In this document: piece after piece, positions 16,732-27,402 of the stretch
Layout: each line of letters opens with the position of its first letter
How positions within the stretch are numbered: the stretch's first letter is position 1
Origin: Mitsuaria sp. PDC51
GTDB lineage: Bacteria > Pseudomonadota > Gammaproteobacteria > Burkholderiales > Burkholderiaceae_C
Direction of reading: 5' to 3'
DNA: 64,000 nucleotides
Assembly (NCBI RefSeq): GCF_900113225.1
Contig: NZ_FOZE01000001.1
Coordinates: 2,542,001 to 2,606,000, forward strand
Notes under the pieces: model-generated
What the model was told of the DNA's origin: nothing
Database searches by the model: none
What the model saw: only the letters and a program-made list of their open reading frames with translations
Position numbers and translations under genes: made by a program

Positions 16732-18867
16732 GTGCCGCCGATGGACCGCCTGCCCCCCTACGTTCCCCGCTCGCTGACCCGTCTGGCCCTGTGGCTGGCG
16801 GTGGGCAACCTCGTCATCGCCGCGGCCATCGTCGCCGCGACCTGGCTGGCGCTGCAGGCCGGCCGCGAGTCCGACCTGACCCGAGCCCGCGAAACCACCG
16901 AGAACCTGGCCGCCAGCCTCAGCATCGAGATCGGCGCCGAGCTCAAGCAGGTGGACAACGCGCTGCAGACGCTGGCGCTGCAGTACCGCCGCACCGGCGG
17001 CGGTCCCGAGGCGCTCAAGCGCGCGATGGAACGCGCGCTGGCCGACCAGCGCAGCCTGCTGCCGCAGGTCGACGCGATCCGCATGACCGACGCGCATGGC
17101 CAGGTGATCTACGGCCTGGCGGCCGAGGAAAGCAGCGTCAGCGTCGGTGATCGCGACTACTTCCAGCGCGCCCGCGACAGCGACGGCGTGGTGATCTCCG
17201 AGCCGCTGTTCGGCCGCGTGCTGCGCAAGTGGGGCATCGTCGTCGCCCGCCGGCTCGAGGCCGGGGACGGCAGCTTCGCCGGCGTCGTCTACACCACGCT
17301 CTCGACCGAGCACTTCATCGAGGGCTTCAAGGGCCTGACCATCGGCGCCGAGGGCGCGATCTCGCTGCGCACCCGCAGCCAGCGGCTGATCGCGCGCTAC
17401 TCGGCCGCGGAGCCGCATTCGATCCGCGGCGTCGGCGACGTGATCGTGTCCGAGGACCTGATGCGCAAGATGGCGGCCAACCCGCAGCAGGGTTGGTACA
17501 TGACCAAGACCAGGCTCGACAACATCGAGCGCATCACCTGCTACCGCCAGGTGCGCGGTTATCCGCTGACCATCTTCACCGGCGCCAGCACCGCCGACTT
17601 CCTCGCCGCCTGGCGCGGCGAGGTGCTGCAGCAAGGCGCGCTCGCGGCCGTGGTCATCCTGACGGTGCTGGGCTGCTCGGTGCTGGTGTTCCTGCAGCAG
17701 CGCCGCGACCACCGTGCCGCCACCGGCCTGCAGCAGCTGGCGCTGGAACAGGCGCTGATGCTGGACAACGACATGGTCGGCATGATGCGCCTGCGCGGCC
17801 GCAGCGTCGTGTGGCAGAACCGCGCGCTGTCGTCGCTGTTCGGTTATGCGCCCGGCGAGCTGCTCGGCCAGCCGACCCGCCAGCTCTACCTGGACGAGGC
17901 CAGCTTCCGCGAGGTCGGCGAGGCGGCCTACCCGGCCATCGAGTCCGGCCGGCGCTACCGCCAGCAGCTGCGGATGCGGCGCAAGGACGGCACGCCGGTG
18001 TGGATCGACCTGAGCGGCGCGTCGGTGTCGGGCAACGAGTCGCTGTGGATGATGATCGACGTCTCGGCGCTCAAGGAAAGCGAGGCCACCGCCAGGCACC
18101 TGGCGGTGCACGACGCGCTGACCGGCCTGCCCAACCGGGTGCGCTTCACCGAGCGGCTGGCCGGCGCGCTCACGCTGCTGGGCGAGCGGGTCGGGCTGGT
18201 GGCCGTGTGCTGGGTCGACCTGGACGGCTTCAAGGAGCTGAACGACCAGTTCGGCCACGAGGCCGGCGACGTGGTGCTGCGGGTGGTGGCGCAGCGCCTG
18301 CAGGCCGGCGTGCGCAACCATGACCTGGTGGCGCGCATGGGCGGCGACGAATTCGCCCTGCTGCTGACCGCGCTGCGTGCCGAGCACGAGGCCGAGCCGG
18401 CGCTGCGCCGCATGCTGGCGTCCATCGCCGAGCCGATCCGCCTGCCCGACGGCGATCACGCGGCGGTCACGGCCAGCATCGGCATCGCGTTTGCCCCGCT
18501 GCATGGCCGTCAGGCGGAAGCGCTGATGCGGCTCGCCGAGACGGCGATGACGATGGCCAAGCGCGCCGGCAAGCGGCGCGTGGTGTCGGCCAGCAGCATG
18601 CCAGGGAACGCCATGAACGCACCGAACTCGCCGGCGACCTCCGTCGGCCCCGACGCGCCCACGCCGGTGGACGCGATCGACACGCCCTCCAGCCCCGCGC
18701 CCGAACCCGGGACCGACAGTGCCGCGCCCGCGGGCCAGCGGCCGAGAGACCCCGGGCCGCCAGCGGTGCCGGACCATTCGTTCGACGAATCGGTCGCCGG
18801 GGAGGAAGATCCGGGCGCCACGCTGGACGGCGAGGACAGCAGCCGGGTGCCGCCGCGGCGGTCCTAG
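16732..18867 (+). CDS. Membrane diguanylate cyclase (dCACHE-PAS-GGDEF)
   Basis: A 711-residue c-di-GMP synthase. Order: membrane segment 1 near residues 18-42, periplasmic double-CACHE sensor to about 290, membrane segment 2 near 303-322, PAS near 340-450, and GGDEF near 455-610. The active-site motif GGDEF is intact at 537-541, and the inhibitory RxxD site (RNHD, starting at residue 528) is present five residues upstream, so product inhibition is expected. Residues after 610 are a Pro/Ala/Asp-rich tail of about 100 residues. The start is GTG at 16732; an ATG at 16741 is equally possible. It follows ligC by 56 bases but is not functionally part of that operon. Confidence 0.9.
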   Translation: MPPMDRLPPYVPRSLTRLALWLAVGNLVIAAAIVAATWLALQAGRESDLTRARETTENLAASLSIEIGAELKQVDNALQTLALQYRRTGGGPEALKRAMERALADQRSLLPQVDAIRMTDAHGQVIYGLAAEESSVSVGDRDYFQRARDSDGVVISEPLFGRVLRKWGIVVARRLEAGDGSFAGVVYTTLSTEHFIEGFKGLTIGAEGAISLRTRSQRLIARYSAAEPHSIRGVGDVIVSEDLMRKMAANPQQGWYMTKTRLDNIERITCYRQVRGYPLTIFTGASTADFLAAWRGEVLQQGALAAVVILTVLGCSVLVFLQQRRDHRAATGLQQLALEQALMLDNDMVGMMRLRGRSVVWQNRALSSLFGYAPGELLGQPTRQLYLDEASFREVGEAAYPAIESGRRYRQQLRMRRKDGTPVWIDLSGASVSGNESLWMMIDVSALKESEATARHLAVHDALTGLPNRVRFTERLAGALTLLGERVGLVAVCWVDLDGFKELNDQFGHEAGDVVLRVVAQRLQAGVRNHDLVARMGGDEFALLLTALRAEHEAEPALRRMLASIAEPIRLPDGDHAAVTASIGIAFAPLHGRQAEALMRLAETAMTMAKRAGKRRVVSASSMPGNAMNAPNSPATSVGPDAPTPVDAIDTPSSPAPEPGTDSAAPAGQRPRDPGPPAVPDHSFDESVAGEEDPGATLDGEDSSRVPPRRS

Positions 18868-18954
18868 CGCGACGGCCACGCGGTCGCGGGCCGGTGGCAG
18901 CGATAGCGACAGCGGCAGCAACAGCGATACCGTGACCGACAGGGAGCGATCGTC

Positions 18955-19137
18955 ATGACCGAGGAAACCTCCAGCCCGCACACCAGCGACCGCCATCGGG
19001 TCAACGTGCAGGACGACTACGAACTGCGTTACTGGGGCGAGCGCTTCGGCGTCTCGCCGGAGCTGCTGCGGCACGCGGTGGACGCGGTCGGCACCAGCGC
19101 CAAGGCCGTCGAGGAGTGGCTCCAGGCGCACCGTTGA
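18955..19137 (+). CDS. DUF3606 small protein
   Basis: A 60-residue protein with the DUF3606 core RVNVQDDYELRYWGERFGVS followed by a helical segment ending EEWLQAHR. Members are short stress-associated proteins of unknown function, common in Burkholderiales. A GGAG-type site (AGGGAGCG) precedes the ATG. It stands alone between the cyclase and paoA. Confidence 0.85.
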   Translation: MTEETSSPHTSDRHRVNVQDDYELRYWGERFGVSPELLRHAVDAVGTSAKAVEEWLQAHR

Positions 19138-19234
19138 GCGGCGCGCCGAGCGGCCGAGGGTGCTCCGCCCACCGCCGGGAACAAGGATTGCTGCCTGGGC
19201 AGTTTCCCGATCCGACCCGCCAGGAGTGCCCAGC

Positions 19235-19975
19235 ATGGATGTCGACCCGGACCTCGCGTCTTCCCTGTCTCCCCCGGACGCCGCCCCGTGCGACGCTGAC
19301 CCCGGGGCGATCTCGCGCCGCGGCCTGCTGATCGCCGGCGCGGGCGCCTCGGCCGCGGTCGCCGCCGGCGCGCCCCTCGAGGCGACCGCGCAGACCCCGT
19401 CGCGCCCCGGCGCGCGCCCTCAGGAGAACCTCGTGGCCACCACCCGCGTGACGCTCGACGTCAACGGCCAGTCCCACACGCTGGACGTCGACAACCGCAC
19501 CTCGCTGCTGGACCTGCTGCGCGAGCACCTGCAGCTCACCGGCACCAAGAAGGGCTGCGACCACGGCCAGTGCGGCGCCTGCACCATCCACCTCGACGGC
19601 CGGCGCGTCAACGCCTGCCTGACGCTGGCGGTCATGCACCAGGGCGCGAAGGTCGTCACCATCGAGGGCCTGGGCACGCCGGAGCGGCTGCATCCGATGC
19701 AGGCGGCCTTCGTGCGGCATGACGGCTACCAATGCGGCTACTGCACGCCGGGCCAGATCTGCTCGGCGGTCGCGGTGCTCGACGAGATCAAGGCCGGCCT
19801 GCCCAGCCACGTCACGCCCGACCTCCAGGCCCGGCCGCTGCTGTCCATCGACGAACTGCGCGAGCGCATGAGCGGCAACCTGTGCCGCTGCGGCGCGTAC
19901 TCCAACATCATCGACGCGATGGCCGAGGTGGCCGGCGTCGCCGTGCCGGGCACCGGCGAGCGGAGGCCCGCATGA
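19235..19975 (+). CDS. paoA: Periplasmic aldehyde oxidoreductase, [2Fe-2S] subunit
   Basis: A 246-residue iron-sulfur subunit of a xanthine-oxidase-family molybdoenzyme (PaoABC/YagTSR type) that oxidises aromatic aldehydes to acids. A Tat signal ([20 protein letters not shown]) exports the assembled complex. The plant-type [2Fe-2S] ligands are in [20 protein letters not shown], and the second cluster in [12 protein letters not shown] and [13 protein letters not shown]. The ATG at 19235 follows CAGGAG. It overlaps paoB in an ATGA junction. Confidence 0.92.
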   Translation: MDVDPDLASSLSPPDAAPCDADPGAISRRGLLIAGAGASAAVAAGAPLEATAQTPSRPGARPQENLVATTRVTLDVNGQSHTLDVDNRTSLLDLLREHLQLTGTKKGCDHGQCGACTIHLDGRRVNACLTLAVMHQGAKVVTIEGLGTPERLHPMQAAFVRHDGYQCGYCTPGQICSAVAVLDEIKAGLPSHVTPDLQARPLLSIDELRERMSGNLCRCGAYSNIIDAMAEVAGVAVPGTGERRPA

Positions 19976-20940
19976 AGCCCTTCACCTACGAGCGCGCCGC
20001 CTCGCCCACCGCCGCGGTCGCCGCGGCGGCGGCGCGGCCCGGCGCGCGCTTCATCGCCGGCGGGACCAACCTGCTCGACCTGATGAAGCTGCAGATCGAG
20101 GCGCCCGTCCACCTGGTCGACGTGAACGGCCTGGGCCTGGACCGGATCGAGCCAACGCCCGAGGGCGGCCTGCGCATCGGCGCGCTGGTGCGCAACACCG
20201 ACCTGGCGGCGGACGCCCGCGTGCGGCGCGACTACGGCGTGCTGTCGCGCGCGCTGCTGGCCGGCGCTTCCGGCCAGTTGCGCAACCGCGCCACCACCGC
20301 CGGCAACCTGCTGCAGCGCACCCGCTGCCCCTACTTCTACGACACGGACCAGCCCTGCAACAAGCGCCAGCCCGGCAGCGGCTGCCCGGCAATCGCCGGC
20401 ATGAGCCGGCCGCTGGCGGTGATCGGCGTCAGCGACGCCTGCATCGCCTCGCATCCGAGCGACATGGCGGTGGCCATGCGGGTGCTGGACGCGACCGTCG
20501 AGACCCTGCGGCCCGACGGCCAGGCGCGGCGCATCCCGATCGCCGACTTCCACCGCCTGCCGGGCAACACACCGCACATCGAGACGACGCTCGAGGCCAA
20601 CGAGCTGATCACCGCGGTCACCCTGCCGCGGCCGCTCGGCGGCACGCAGCTCTATCACAAGGTGCGGGACCGCGCGTCCTATGCCTTCGCGCTGGTCTCG
20701 GTGGCCGCGGTGATCCCGCGCGACGGCGGCGCCGCGCGCTTCGCCGTCGGCGGCATCGCGCCCAAGCCCTGGCGCGTCGAACGCGCCGAGACGGCGCTGC
20801 GCCAGGGCGTGCCCGCCGCCGCGCAGGCGCTGCTGGCCGGCGCGACGCCGACCGCGGAGAACGCCTTCAAGCTGCCGCTGGTCGAGCGCACGCTCGCCGC
20901 CGTCCTGGCTCAGGCCCGGCTCACCGGGAGGACCGCATGA
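19972..20940 (+). CDS. paoB: Periplasmic aldehyde oxidoreductase, FAD subunit
   Basis: A 322-residue FAD-binding subunit. FAD motifs are [13 protein letters not shown] and [17 protein letters not shown]. The Cys-rich segment [20 protein letters not shown] with a nearby additional Cys matches the extra [4Fe-4S] cluster of PaoB, which ordinary xanthine dehydrogenase FAD subunits lack. It passes electrons from the Fe-S subunit to FAD. It is coupled to both neighbours by ATGA overlaps, so paoABC is a single translation unit. Confidence 0.92.
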   Translation: MKPFTYERAASPTAAVAAAAARPGARFIAGGTNLLDLMKLQIEAPVHLVDVNGLGLDRIEPTPEGGLRIGALVRNTDLAADARVRRDYGVLSRALLAGASGQLRNRATTAGNLLQRTRCPYFYDTDQPCNKRQPGSGCPAIAGMSRPLAVIGVSDACIASHPSDMAVAMRVLDATVETLRPDGQARRIPIADFHRLPGNTPHIETTLEANELITAVTLPRPLGGTQLYHKVRDRASYAFALVSVAAVIPRDGGAARFAVGGIAPKPWRVERAETALRQGVPAAAQALLAGATPTAENAFKLPLVERTLAAVLAQARLTGRTA

Positions 20941-23159
20941 AGTTCGACACCCCCGCCACCACCAATCCGATCGACCAGCTGCGGATCGTCGGCCGGCCCA
21001 GCGACCGCATCGACGGGCCGCGCAAGACCACCGGCACCGCGCCCTACGCCTACGAGCGCCATGACGTCGCCCGGGACGCGGCCTACGGCGTCGTCGTCGG
21101 CGCAGGCATCGCCAAGGGCCGCATCGCGTGGATCGACGTCCAGGCCGCGGAAGCCGCGCCCGGCGTGCTCGCCGTCGTGACCGCGCAGAACGCCGGCAAG
21201 CTCGGCAAGGGGCGGATGAACACCGCCGCGCTGCTGGGCGGACCGGAGATCGCGCACTACCACCAGGCCATCGCCGTCGTGGTCGCCGAGCGCTTCGAGC
21301 AGGCGCGCGCGGCGGCCGCGCTGATCCGCGTCGAGTACACGCCCGAGCCGGGCGCCTTCAGCCTGGCCAAGGCCAAGGACCAGGCCAAGCCCCCCAAGCA
21401 GGACGACGGCCCCGGCGGCACGCCGCCCGAAACGCGGGTCGGCGACTTCGACGGCGCCTTCGCCCGCGCGCCGGTGCGCATCGATCACACCTACACGACC
21501 CCCGACCAGTCGCACGCGATGATGGAGCCGCATGCGACGCTGGCGGTCTGGGAAGGCGATCGCCTCACCGTCTGGACCTCCAACCAGATGATCGACTGGG
21601 GCCGCGGCGACCTGGCGCGCACCCTGGGCCTGCCGCGCGACAAGGTGCGGCTGATCTCGCCCTTCGTCGGCGGCGGTTTCGGCGGCAAGCTCTTCCTGCG
21701 CGCCGACGTGCTGATGGCCGCGCTCGGCGCGAAGGCGGCCGGCCGTCCGGTCAAGGTGGCGCTGCAGCGGCCGCTGATGATGAACAACACCACGCACCGC
21801 CCGGCGACGCTGCAGCGCATCCGCATCGGCGCGGGCCAGGACGGCCGCATCACCGCGATCGGCCATGAGAGCTGGTCGGGCGACCTGCCCGGCGGCTCGC
21901 CCGAGACGGCGGTGGCGCAGACGCGGCTGCTCTACGCGGGCCGGCACCGCATGACCGCGATGAAGCTGGCGGTGCTGGACCTGCCCGAGGGCAACGCGAT
22001 GCGCGCGCCGGGCGAGGCGCCCGGCCTGATGGCGCTGGAGATCGCGATCGACGAGATGGCCGAGCAACTGCGCATGGACCCGATCCAGTTCCGGCTGCTC
22101 AACGACACGCAGGTCGATCCGGAGCAGCCCGACCGGCCGTTCTCGCAGCGCCGGCTGGGCGAATGCCTGCGCACCGGGGCCGAGCGCTTCGGCTGGAACC
22201 GGCGCATGCCGCCGGGCCAGCGGCGCGAAGGTCCCGGCGGCCGCTGGCTGGTCGGGATGGGCGTGGCGGCGGCCTTCCGCAACAACCTGGTGATGAAGTC
22301 GGCCGCGCGGGTGCGGCTGGACCGCCGCGGCATCGTCACCGTCGAGACCGACATGACCGACATCGGCACCGGCAGCTACACCATCCTGGCGCAGACCGCG
22401 GCCGAGATGATGGGCGTGGGGCTGGACCAGGTCGTCGTGCGCCTGGGCGACTCGGCGCTGCCGGTGTCGTCCGGCTCGGGCGGGCAATGGGGCGGCAACA
22501 GTTCGGCCTCGGGCGTCTACGCCGCCTGCGTCGCGCTGCGCGAGGCGGTCGCCCGGCGCGCCGGCATCGACCTCAAGGACGCCGTCTTCGCCGACGGCCA
22601 GCTGCGCGGCGGCGGCCGCAGCCTGCCGCTGGGCGAGATCGCCGGCGCCGAGGGCATCGCCGCCGAGGACCGCATCGAGTTCGGCGACCTCGACAAGAAG
22701 TACCAGCAGTCCACCTTCGGCGGCCACTTCTGCGAGGTCGCCGTCGACGCCTACACCGGCGAGGTGCGCGTGCGCCGCATGCTGGCGGTCTGCGCCGCCG
22801 GGCGCATCCTCAATCCGAAGACGGCGCGCAGCCAGGTGATCGGCGCGATGACCATGGGCGTGGGCGCGGCGCTGATGGAGGCGCTGCATGTCGACGAGCG
22901 CCGCGGCTTCTTCGTCAACCACGACCTGGCCGGCTACGAGGTGCCCGCGCATGCGGACATCCCGCACCAGGAAGTGATCTTCCTGGACGAGACCGACCCG
23001 GTCTCCTCGCCGCTCAAGGCCAAGGGCGTCGGCGAGCTGGGGATCTGCGGCGTCGCGGCGGCGGTGGCCAACGCCATCCACAACGCCACCGGCGTCCGGA
23101 TCCGCGACTATCCGATCACGCTCGACAAGCTGCTCAAGGACCTGCCGAAGCCGGCGTGA
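20937..23159 (+). CDS. paoC: Periplasmic aldehyde oxidoreductase, molybdenum cofactor subunit
   Basis: A 740-residue catalytic subunit binding the molybdenum (molybdopterin-cytosine-dinucleotide) cofactor. Visible features are the substrate-channel segment [15 protein letters not shown], the [15 protein letters not shown] cofactor segment, and the catalytic Glu700 in [10 protein letters not shown]. Length agrees with E. coli PaoC (about 730). The 3' end overlaps the convergent hybrid kinase gene by 26 bases. The dedicated maturation chaperone PaoD, which follows paoC in E. coli, is not here. Confidence 0.92.
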   Translation: MKFDTPATTNPIDQLRIVGRPSDRIDGPRKTTGTAPYAYERHDVARDAAYGVVVGAGIAKGRIAWIDVQAAEAAPGVLAVVTAQNAGKLGKGRMNTAALLGGPEIAHYHQAIAVVVAERFEQARAAAALIRVEYTPEPGAFSLAKAKDQAKPPKQDDGPGGTPPETRVGDFDGAFARAPVRIDHTYTTPDQSHAMMEPHATLAVWEGDRLTVWTSNQMIDWGRGDLARTLGLPRDKVRLISPFVGGGFGGKLFLRADVLMAALGAKAAGRPVKVALQRPLMMNNTTHRPATLQRIRIGAGQDGRITAIGHESWSGDLPGGSPETAVAQTRLLYAGRHRMTAMKLAVLDLPEGNAMRAPGEAPGLMALEIAIDEMAEQLRMDPIQFRLLNDTQVDPEQPDRPFSQRRLGECLRTGAERFGWNRRMPPGQRREGPGGRWLVGMGVAAAFRNNLVMKSAARVRLDRRGIVTVETDMTDIGTGSYTILAQTAAEMMGVGLDQVVVRLGDSALPVSSGSGGQWGGNSSASGVYAACVALREAVARRAGIDLKDAVFADGQLRGGGRSLPLGEIAGAEGIAAEDRIEFGDLDKKYQQSTFGGHFCEVAVDAYTGEVRVRRMLAVCAAGRILNPKTARSQVIGAMTMGVGAALMEALHVDERRGFFVNHDLAGYEVPAHADIPHQEVIFLDETDPVSSPLKAKGVGELGICGVAAAVANAIHNATGVRIRDYPITLDKLLKDLPKPA

Positions 23160-25419
23160 GGCCCTCGCGCGTCGGATTCATCGCCTCGGCCAGCACCGCG
23201 GCGAGGCTGTCGATGTCGTAGGGCTTGGGCACCAGCGGCACGTTCGGCGCCTCCTCGATGCGCACCGGATGGCCGCTGGCCAGCACCACCGGCAGTGTCG
23301 GCTTGAGCACCTTCAAGGTCCGCACCAGGTCCACGCCGCTGCGCGCGCCGGGCATGACGATGTCGGTCAGCACCACGTCGGCGCTCAGGCCGGCCCGCAG
23401 CTGGTCCAGCGCATGGTCGGCCGAGGGCGCCGTCTTGACGGTGAAACCGCGCTCCTCCAGCGCCTGCGCGGTGAGCTCGCGCACCGAGGGTTCGTCCTCG
23501 ACCAGCAGCACCGTGCCCGCATGGCGACGCTCCGTGGCCGGGCCGGCGGGGACCGGCGACGCCGCGTCCTCCATCCGCCCGTGCGAGCGCGGTAGCCACA
23601 GCGTCACCTCGGTGCCCAGGCCGATCTTGCTGACGATGCCGGCCGTGCCGCCCGCCGACCGCGCCAGCGCATACACCTGTGCCAGCCCCAGGCCAGTGCC
23701 CTGCCCCACCGGCTTGGTGGTGAAGAAGGGCTCGAAGGCGCGCTCCATCTGTTCCTGCGTCATGCCGTCGCCGGTGTCGCGCACCGCGATCGCGACGTAC
23801 TCGCCCGGCTGCAGCTCCGGCGCCAGGCCAACCGGGTCGCCCTCGGCCAGCACGCGGTTGCGGGCCGACACCGTCAGCGTGCCACGCCCCTGCATCGCAT
23901 CGCGCGCGTTCAGCGCCAGGTTGAGCACCGCCAGCTCGAGCTGGACCGGATCGGTGCGCACCGGCCAGAGCGTCTCGTCGATGGCCAGCGTGACCTCGAC
24001 CGCGCTGCCCACCGCGCCGCTGGCCAGCGCCATCAGCTCGGGCAGCTGGCGGCGCAGGTCGATGACGGTTTCATGGCCCACCTGCTGGCGGCCGAAGGCC
24101 AGCAGCTGCCGCGTCAGCTGCGCGGCCTTGGAGGTGGCGCGCTGGCAGGCGTCGAGCGCGCTGTCGGCGCGCGGATCGCTGCTCAGCCGGCGCGCCAGCT
24201 GCAGCCCGGTGGTCATCGTCTGCAGCAGGTTGTTGAAGTCGTGCGCGATGCCGCCGGTCAAGCGGCCCAGCGCCTCCAGCTTCTGGCTGCGCAGCGCCGT
24301 CTGCTGCGCGTTGCGGGTCTGGGCGACGGCGGTGTCGACCTCCTCGCGCAGGCGCTGCTCGCTGCCGGCGCGCTCGCGGCTGGCCACGGCCAGGGCGCGC
24401 TGGACGATGTCGATCTCGTCGATGCCGCTGCGCACCTCCTCGAGCGTGCCGCCTCCGCCCAGCCGGATCGCGTCCTTGCGCAGGCGGCGCAGCGGCTCGG
24501 CGATCGCGCGGCTCATGCGCCGTGCCAGCACCAGCGCCAGCACGATGAAGACCAGCGACAGCGCCAGCATCATCGCGAACGCGGCCCAGGCGCTCTTGGC
24601 CAGCTCCGCCTGGCTCAGACCGATCAGCACCACCCAGCCGGAGTCCGGCGCGCGGCTGAAGGCGGTGAAGACCGGCTCGCCGTCGAGCGTGCGCAGGTCC
24701 ACCACGCCGCGGTCGGCGCGGGCCAGGGCGTCCAGCATGTCGCCGGTGGCGCGCTGCCCGACGCGGCGTTCCGGCTCGCGCGTGCGGGCGATGACGGCGC
24801 CCTGCCCGTCCAGCACCACGCCCAGCCAACCGGCGGGCAGCGGCTGCTGGCGGAAGATCTGCTGCATCTCGCTGACCGGACTGCCCAGGCCGAGGAACAT
24901 CGCCTGGCCGGCCACGGTCACCGGCACCCGCACCGCGAAGCTGGGGCGACGGTCAACCGGACCGAGATAGAGGTTGGAGACGATCAGCCGGCGGCGCGTG
25001 TCGATGCCGTCCGGGAAAGCCGCAGCCGCCGGCAGCGGCTGCCCCCAGGCGACCCGGGTGTTGAGCAGTTGCCGGCCGTCCGGCGCCGTCAGCACGATGG
25101 TGCTGGGCGTGCCGGCCACGAGCCGCGTGGCCTCGCCATGGAACTGCGCCAGCCGGCCCTCGGCCAGGCTCGGGGACACGCTCAGGGCCTGCAGCAAGGC
25201 GGTGCGCACCGCCATCTCCCGGTCGGTGACCAGGCTCAGCGCCTCGGCGGTCTCGGTCGCGGCGGCGACGGCCGCGCGCCGTTCGGTGTGGAAGACCGCC
25301 ATGCCGGCGATCACCGACAGCAGCAGCGTCGGCAGCACGATCAGCCAGACCATGGCGCGCAACTTGCCGCTGACGGACCCGGCGCGCGGCGCGGTGGAGG
25401 TCGGGGTCCGGTCGGGCAT
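23134..25419 (-). CDS. CACHE-type hybrid sensor histidine kinase with C-terminal receiver
   Basis: A 761-residue membrane kinase: membrane segment 1 near 21-43, double-CACHE periplasmic sensor, membrane segment 2 near 285-310 with a HAMP-like stretch, H-box GGIAHDFNNLLQ with His393, ATP-binding boxes (NLALNARDAM, DTGDGMTQEQM, GQGTGLGLAQVYALA) and a receiver domain with VVLTDIVMPGARSG. The HDFNNLL type is typical of kinases with an attached receiver. The ATG at 25419 is chosen at MPDRTPTST; a 22-residue extension is possible. It is divergent from the response regulator at 25515 but of a different kinase class, so they are unlikely partners. A paralogue of the same layout lies at 60756-63107. 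Confidence 0.88.
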   Translation of the reverse strand: MPDRTPTSTAPRAGSVSGKLRAMVWLIVLPTLLLSVIAGMAVFHTERRAAVAAATETAEALSLVTDREMAVRTALLQALSVSPSLAEGRLAQFHGEATRLVAGTPSTIVLTAPDGRQLLNTRVAWGQPLPAAAAFPDGIDTRRRLIVSNLYLGPVDRRPSFAVRVPVTVAGQAMFLGLGSPVSEMQQIFRQQPLPAGWLGVVLDGQGAVIARTREPERRVGQRATGDMLDALARADRGVVDLRTLDGEPVFTAFSRAPDSGWVVLIGLSQAELAKSAWAAFAMMLALSLVFIVLALVLARRMSRAIAEPLRRLRKDAIRLGGGGTLEEVRSGIDEIDIVQRALAVASRERAGSEQRLREEVDTAVAQTRNAQQTALRSQKLEALGRLTGGIAHDFNNLLQTMTTGLQLARRLSSDPRADSALDACQRATSKAAQLTRQLLAFGRQQVGHETVIDLRRQLPELMALASGAVGSAVEVTLAIDETLWPVRTDPVQLELAVLNLALNARDAMQGRGTLTVSARNRVLAEGDPVGLAPELQPGEYVAIAVRDTGDGMTQEQMERAFEPFFTTKPVGQGTGLGLAQVYALARSAGGTAGIVSKIGLGTEVTLWLPRSHGRMEDAASPVPAGPATERRHAGTVLLVEDEPSVRELTAQALEERGFTVKTAPSADHALDQLRAGLSADVVLTDIVMPGARSGVDLVRTLKVLKPTLPVVLASGHPVRIEEAPNVPLVPKPYDIDSLAAVLAEAMNPTREGLTPASAGP

Positions 25420-25514
25420 GGTGCGCGATTCTAGGCGCGGGCCCGGGCCCTTGACGGTGTCCTCACACCCCCGATCCGGGGCCACGCGACCATGACCTGC
25501 CAGGGAGGGCGGCG

Positions 25515-26207
25515 ATGAAACTGCTCGTCATCGAGGACGAGGACAAGCTCGGCGAATACCTGCGCGGCGGCCTCACCCAGGAGGGCTTCGTCGTCGACCT
25601 GGTGCGCGACGGCGTCGACGGCCTGCACCAGGCCAGCGAAGGCGCCTACGACCTGGTGCTGCTCGACGGCGTGCTGCCGGGCATCGACGGCCTGGCCGTG
25701 CTGGCCGCGCTGCGCCAGCAGGACCACACCCGCACGCTGCCGGTGCTGATGCTGACGGCGCGGGCCGAGGTCGAGGACCGCGTGCGCGGCCTGCAGGCCG
25801 GCGCCGACGACTACCTGGTCAAGCCCTTCGCCTTCTCGGAACTGGTGGCCCGCATCCAGGCGCTGCTGCGGCGCGCCAGCGCGACGCCGGTGGCCGAGGC
25901 CACCGTGCTGAAGCTGGCCGACCTGGAGCTCGACCTGCTGCGCCGCAAGGCCCACCGCGCCGGCCAGCGGCTGGACCTGACGGCCAAGGAGTTCAGCCTG
26001 CTCACGCTGCTGCTGCGGCGCCAGGGCCAGGTCTTGTCACGGACGGAGTTGGCCGAGCAGGTCTGGGACATGAACTTCGACAGCGGCACCAACGTCGTCG
26101 AGGTCGCCGTGCGGCGCCTGAGGACCAAGCTGGACCGGCCCTTCGAGGCGCCGCTGCTGCACACGGTGCGCGGGATGGGCTACGTGCTGGAGACGCGCGA
26201 GCCCTGA
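25515..26207 (+). CDS. OmpR-family response regulator, heavy-metal (CusR/IrlR) type
   Basis: A 230-residue regulator: receiver domain with phospho-acceptor Asp51 ([13 protein letters not shown]) and Lys in [10 protein letters not shown], followed by an OmpR winged-helix domain ([37 protein letters not shown]). The DNA-binding part and ending [10 protein letters not shown] resemble CusR/CopR regulators. Such genes are normally followed by an overlapping sensor kinase gene; here the next gene is a convergent PEP-CTERM gene overlapping by 28 bases, so it is an orphan. The ribosome site is AGGGAGG. Its partner may lie elsewhere in the genome. Confidence 0.88.
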   Translation: MKLLVIEDEDKLGEYLRGGLTQEGFVVDLVRDGVDGLHQASEGAYDLVLLDGVLPGIDGLAVLAALRQQDHTRTLPVLMLTARAEVEDRVRGLQAGADDYLVKPFAFSELVARIQALLRRASATPVAEATVLKLADLELDLLRRKAHRAGQRLDLTAKEFSLLTLLLRRQGQVLSRTELAEQVWDMNFDSGTNVVEVAVRRLRTKLDRPFEAPLLHTVRGMGYVLETREP

Positions 26208-27133
26208 GGCCGCCGGCGCCACCACGCCAGCAGCCCCAGGCCGCCGGCCAGCATCGCCCAGCTCGACGGCTCGGGCACCGGCGCCGCCAGCTGCTCGAAG
26301 GCCAGCTGCTGCATCGCCGTGGCCTGCGCCTGCGAGATGCCGAGTTGCGCCGCGGCCGTCTCCGTCGCGCCCAGGCTGCGCGGGTCCAGCCCCGTGATGC
26401 GGCCGAAGATCGTCAGCGCCTCCAGGTAGCTGCCGAAGCGGCTCGCGTGGTAGTTGTCGTCGGCCCAGAGCTTGACCGTGCCCGGGTCGATGCCGTCATA
26501 GGGATTCGCGTCCGCGAAGCCCTGCGCCATCGCCCGGTTCCAGGCCAGGCCCACCGGGATCACGCCGTCGATGTGCTCCGACGCCAGGTCCGCCTGCTGA
26601 TAACCGGCGTAGACGTCCCGGGCCATCTGGTAGATGGATTCGCCGTACCAGGCGCCGCTGGGCGGATAGGTCTGGTCGGCGCGCGACCAGGTCGCCATCA
26701 GGTTGATCTTCACGTCCGCGTTGCGGGCATGCAGCGCATCGGCCAGCAGGCCCGAGTACTGGATCAGCTTGGCCGGATTGCCGGGATCGGACGCGTCCAG
26801 CGTGCTGTAGCTCTGCAGCACCACGCGGTCCCAGGGCTTGTCGATCAACGCCATCTTGGTGTTGTAGTGCAGGTCCAGGCCGCTGCCGCCGACGGTCTCC
26901 AGGCTCACGTCGTAGTTCAGCCCCGCCTGCACGGTGAAGGCCTTGAACAGCGCGGGGATGCCGCCGATGCCGGTGCCGTTCAGGTCGGTGACCGAGCCGG
27001 GGTTGAACTGCATCACGGCCGAGCCCTGCGCGTAGGTGAAGCTGTTGCCGACGAACAGGATGCTCTCGGCCCGCGCCGCGCCGGCGGACAGCGCCAGCAC
27101 GACGCCCGCGAGCGGGCAGAAGAATCGATTCAT
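26180..27133 (-). CDS. SGNH-hydrolase-like PEP-CTERM surface protein
   Basis: A 317-residue exported protein. Signal peptide at residues 1-22 (ending ARA), then an SGNH/GDSL-like start [13 protein letters not shown] with probable nucleophile Ser31, a glycine segment [11 protein letters not shown], and a C-terminal [12 protein letters not shown] that fits the DxxH motif of the fold. The end is a PEP-CTERM sorting signal: [20 protein letters not shown] followed by Arg residues, recognised by an exosortase for removal and surface export. No exosortase gene is in the window. It may de-acylate a surface polysaccharide, which is inference. It converges on the orphan regulator. Confidence 0.8.
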   Translation of the reverse strand: MNRFFCPLAGVVLALSAGAARAESILFVGNSFTYAQGSAVMQFNPGSVTDLNGTGIGGIPALFKAFTVQAGLNYDVSLETVGGSGLDLHYNTKMALIDKPWDRVVLQSYSTLDASDPGNPAKLIQYSGLLADALHARNADVKINLMATWSRADQTYPPSGAWYGESIYQMARDVYAGYQQADLASEHIDGVIPVGLAWNRAMAQGFADANPYDGIDPGTVKLWADDNYHASRFGSYLEALTIFGRITGLDPRSLGATETAAAQLGISQAQATAMQQLAFEQLAAPVPEPSSWAMLAGGLGLLAWWRRRPQGSRVSST

Positions 27134-27402
27134 GGATGTCGTCCTCGGTGTGGAGTCGTTGAAGCGCGCCCGCGTCCAGGCGGGCGCCTCGCCCTTATAG
27201 GAAGCGGGACACCGTCCGGGAGGACCTCCCCCTAGTTCGCTGTGCGGCAGGCATGTGGAAACTGGTGCGCCAGCGCACGCAAACGGCGCATGGGCCGCGC
27301 GAGGACGCAGGTTGGCACAAACGGACACCCGCGTTTACCGCGGCGGGCACGGTGATTGCCATCTTGTCCGGTTGGAACGATGTCCAGTTCCTGGAGCTTT
27401 TG

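Noticed and set aside
16630-19236. 868-codon minus-strand frame across the diguanylate cyclase
   Set aside because: Arg/Gly/His-rich antisense shadow; the plus strand carries intact CACHE, PAS and GGDEF motifs.
20910-23081. 723-codon minus-strand frame across paoC
   Set aside because: Antisense shadow of the molybdenum subunit; no ribosome site or recognisable domain.
23134-26207. Hybrid kinase and divergent CusR-like regulator considered as a cognate pair
   Set aside because: The kinase is of the HDFNNLL class with its own receiver, whereas CusR-type regulators partner with HELRTPL-type kinases; adjacency is divergent and not an operon.
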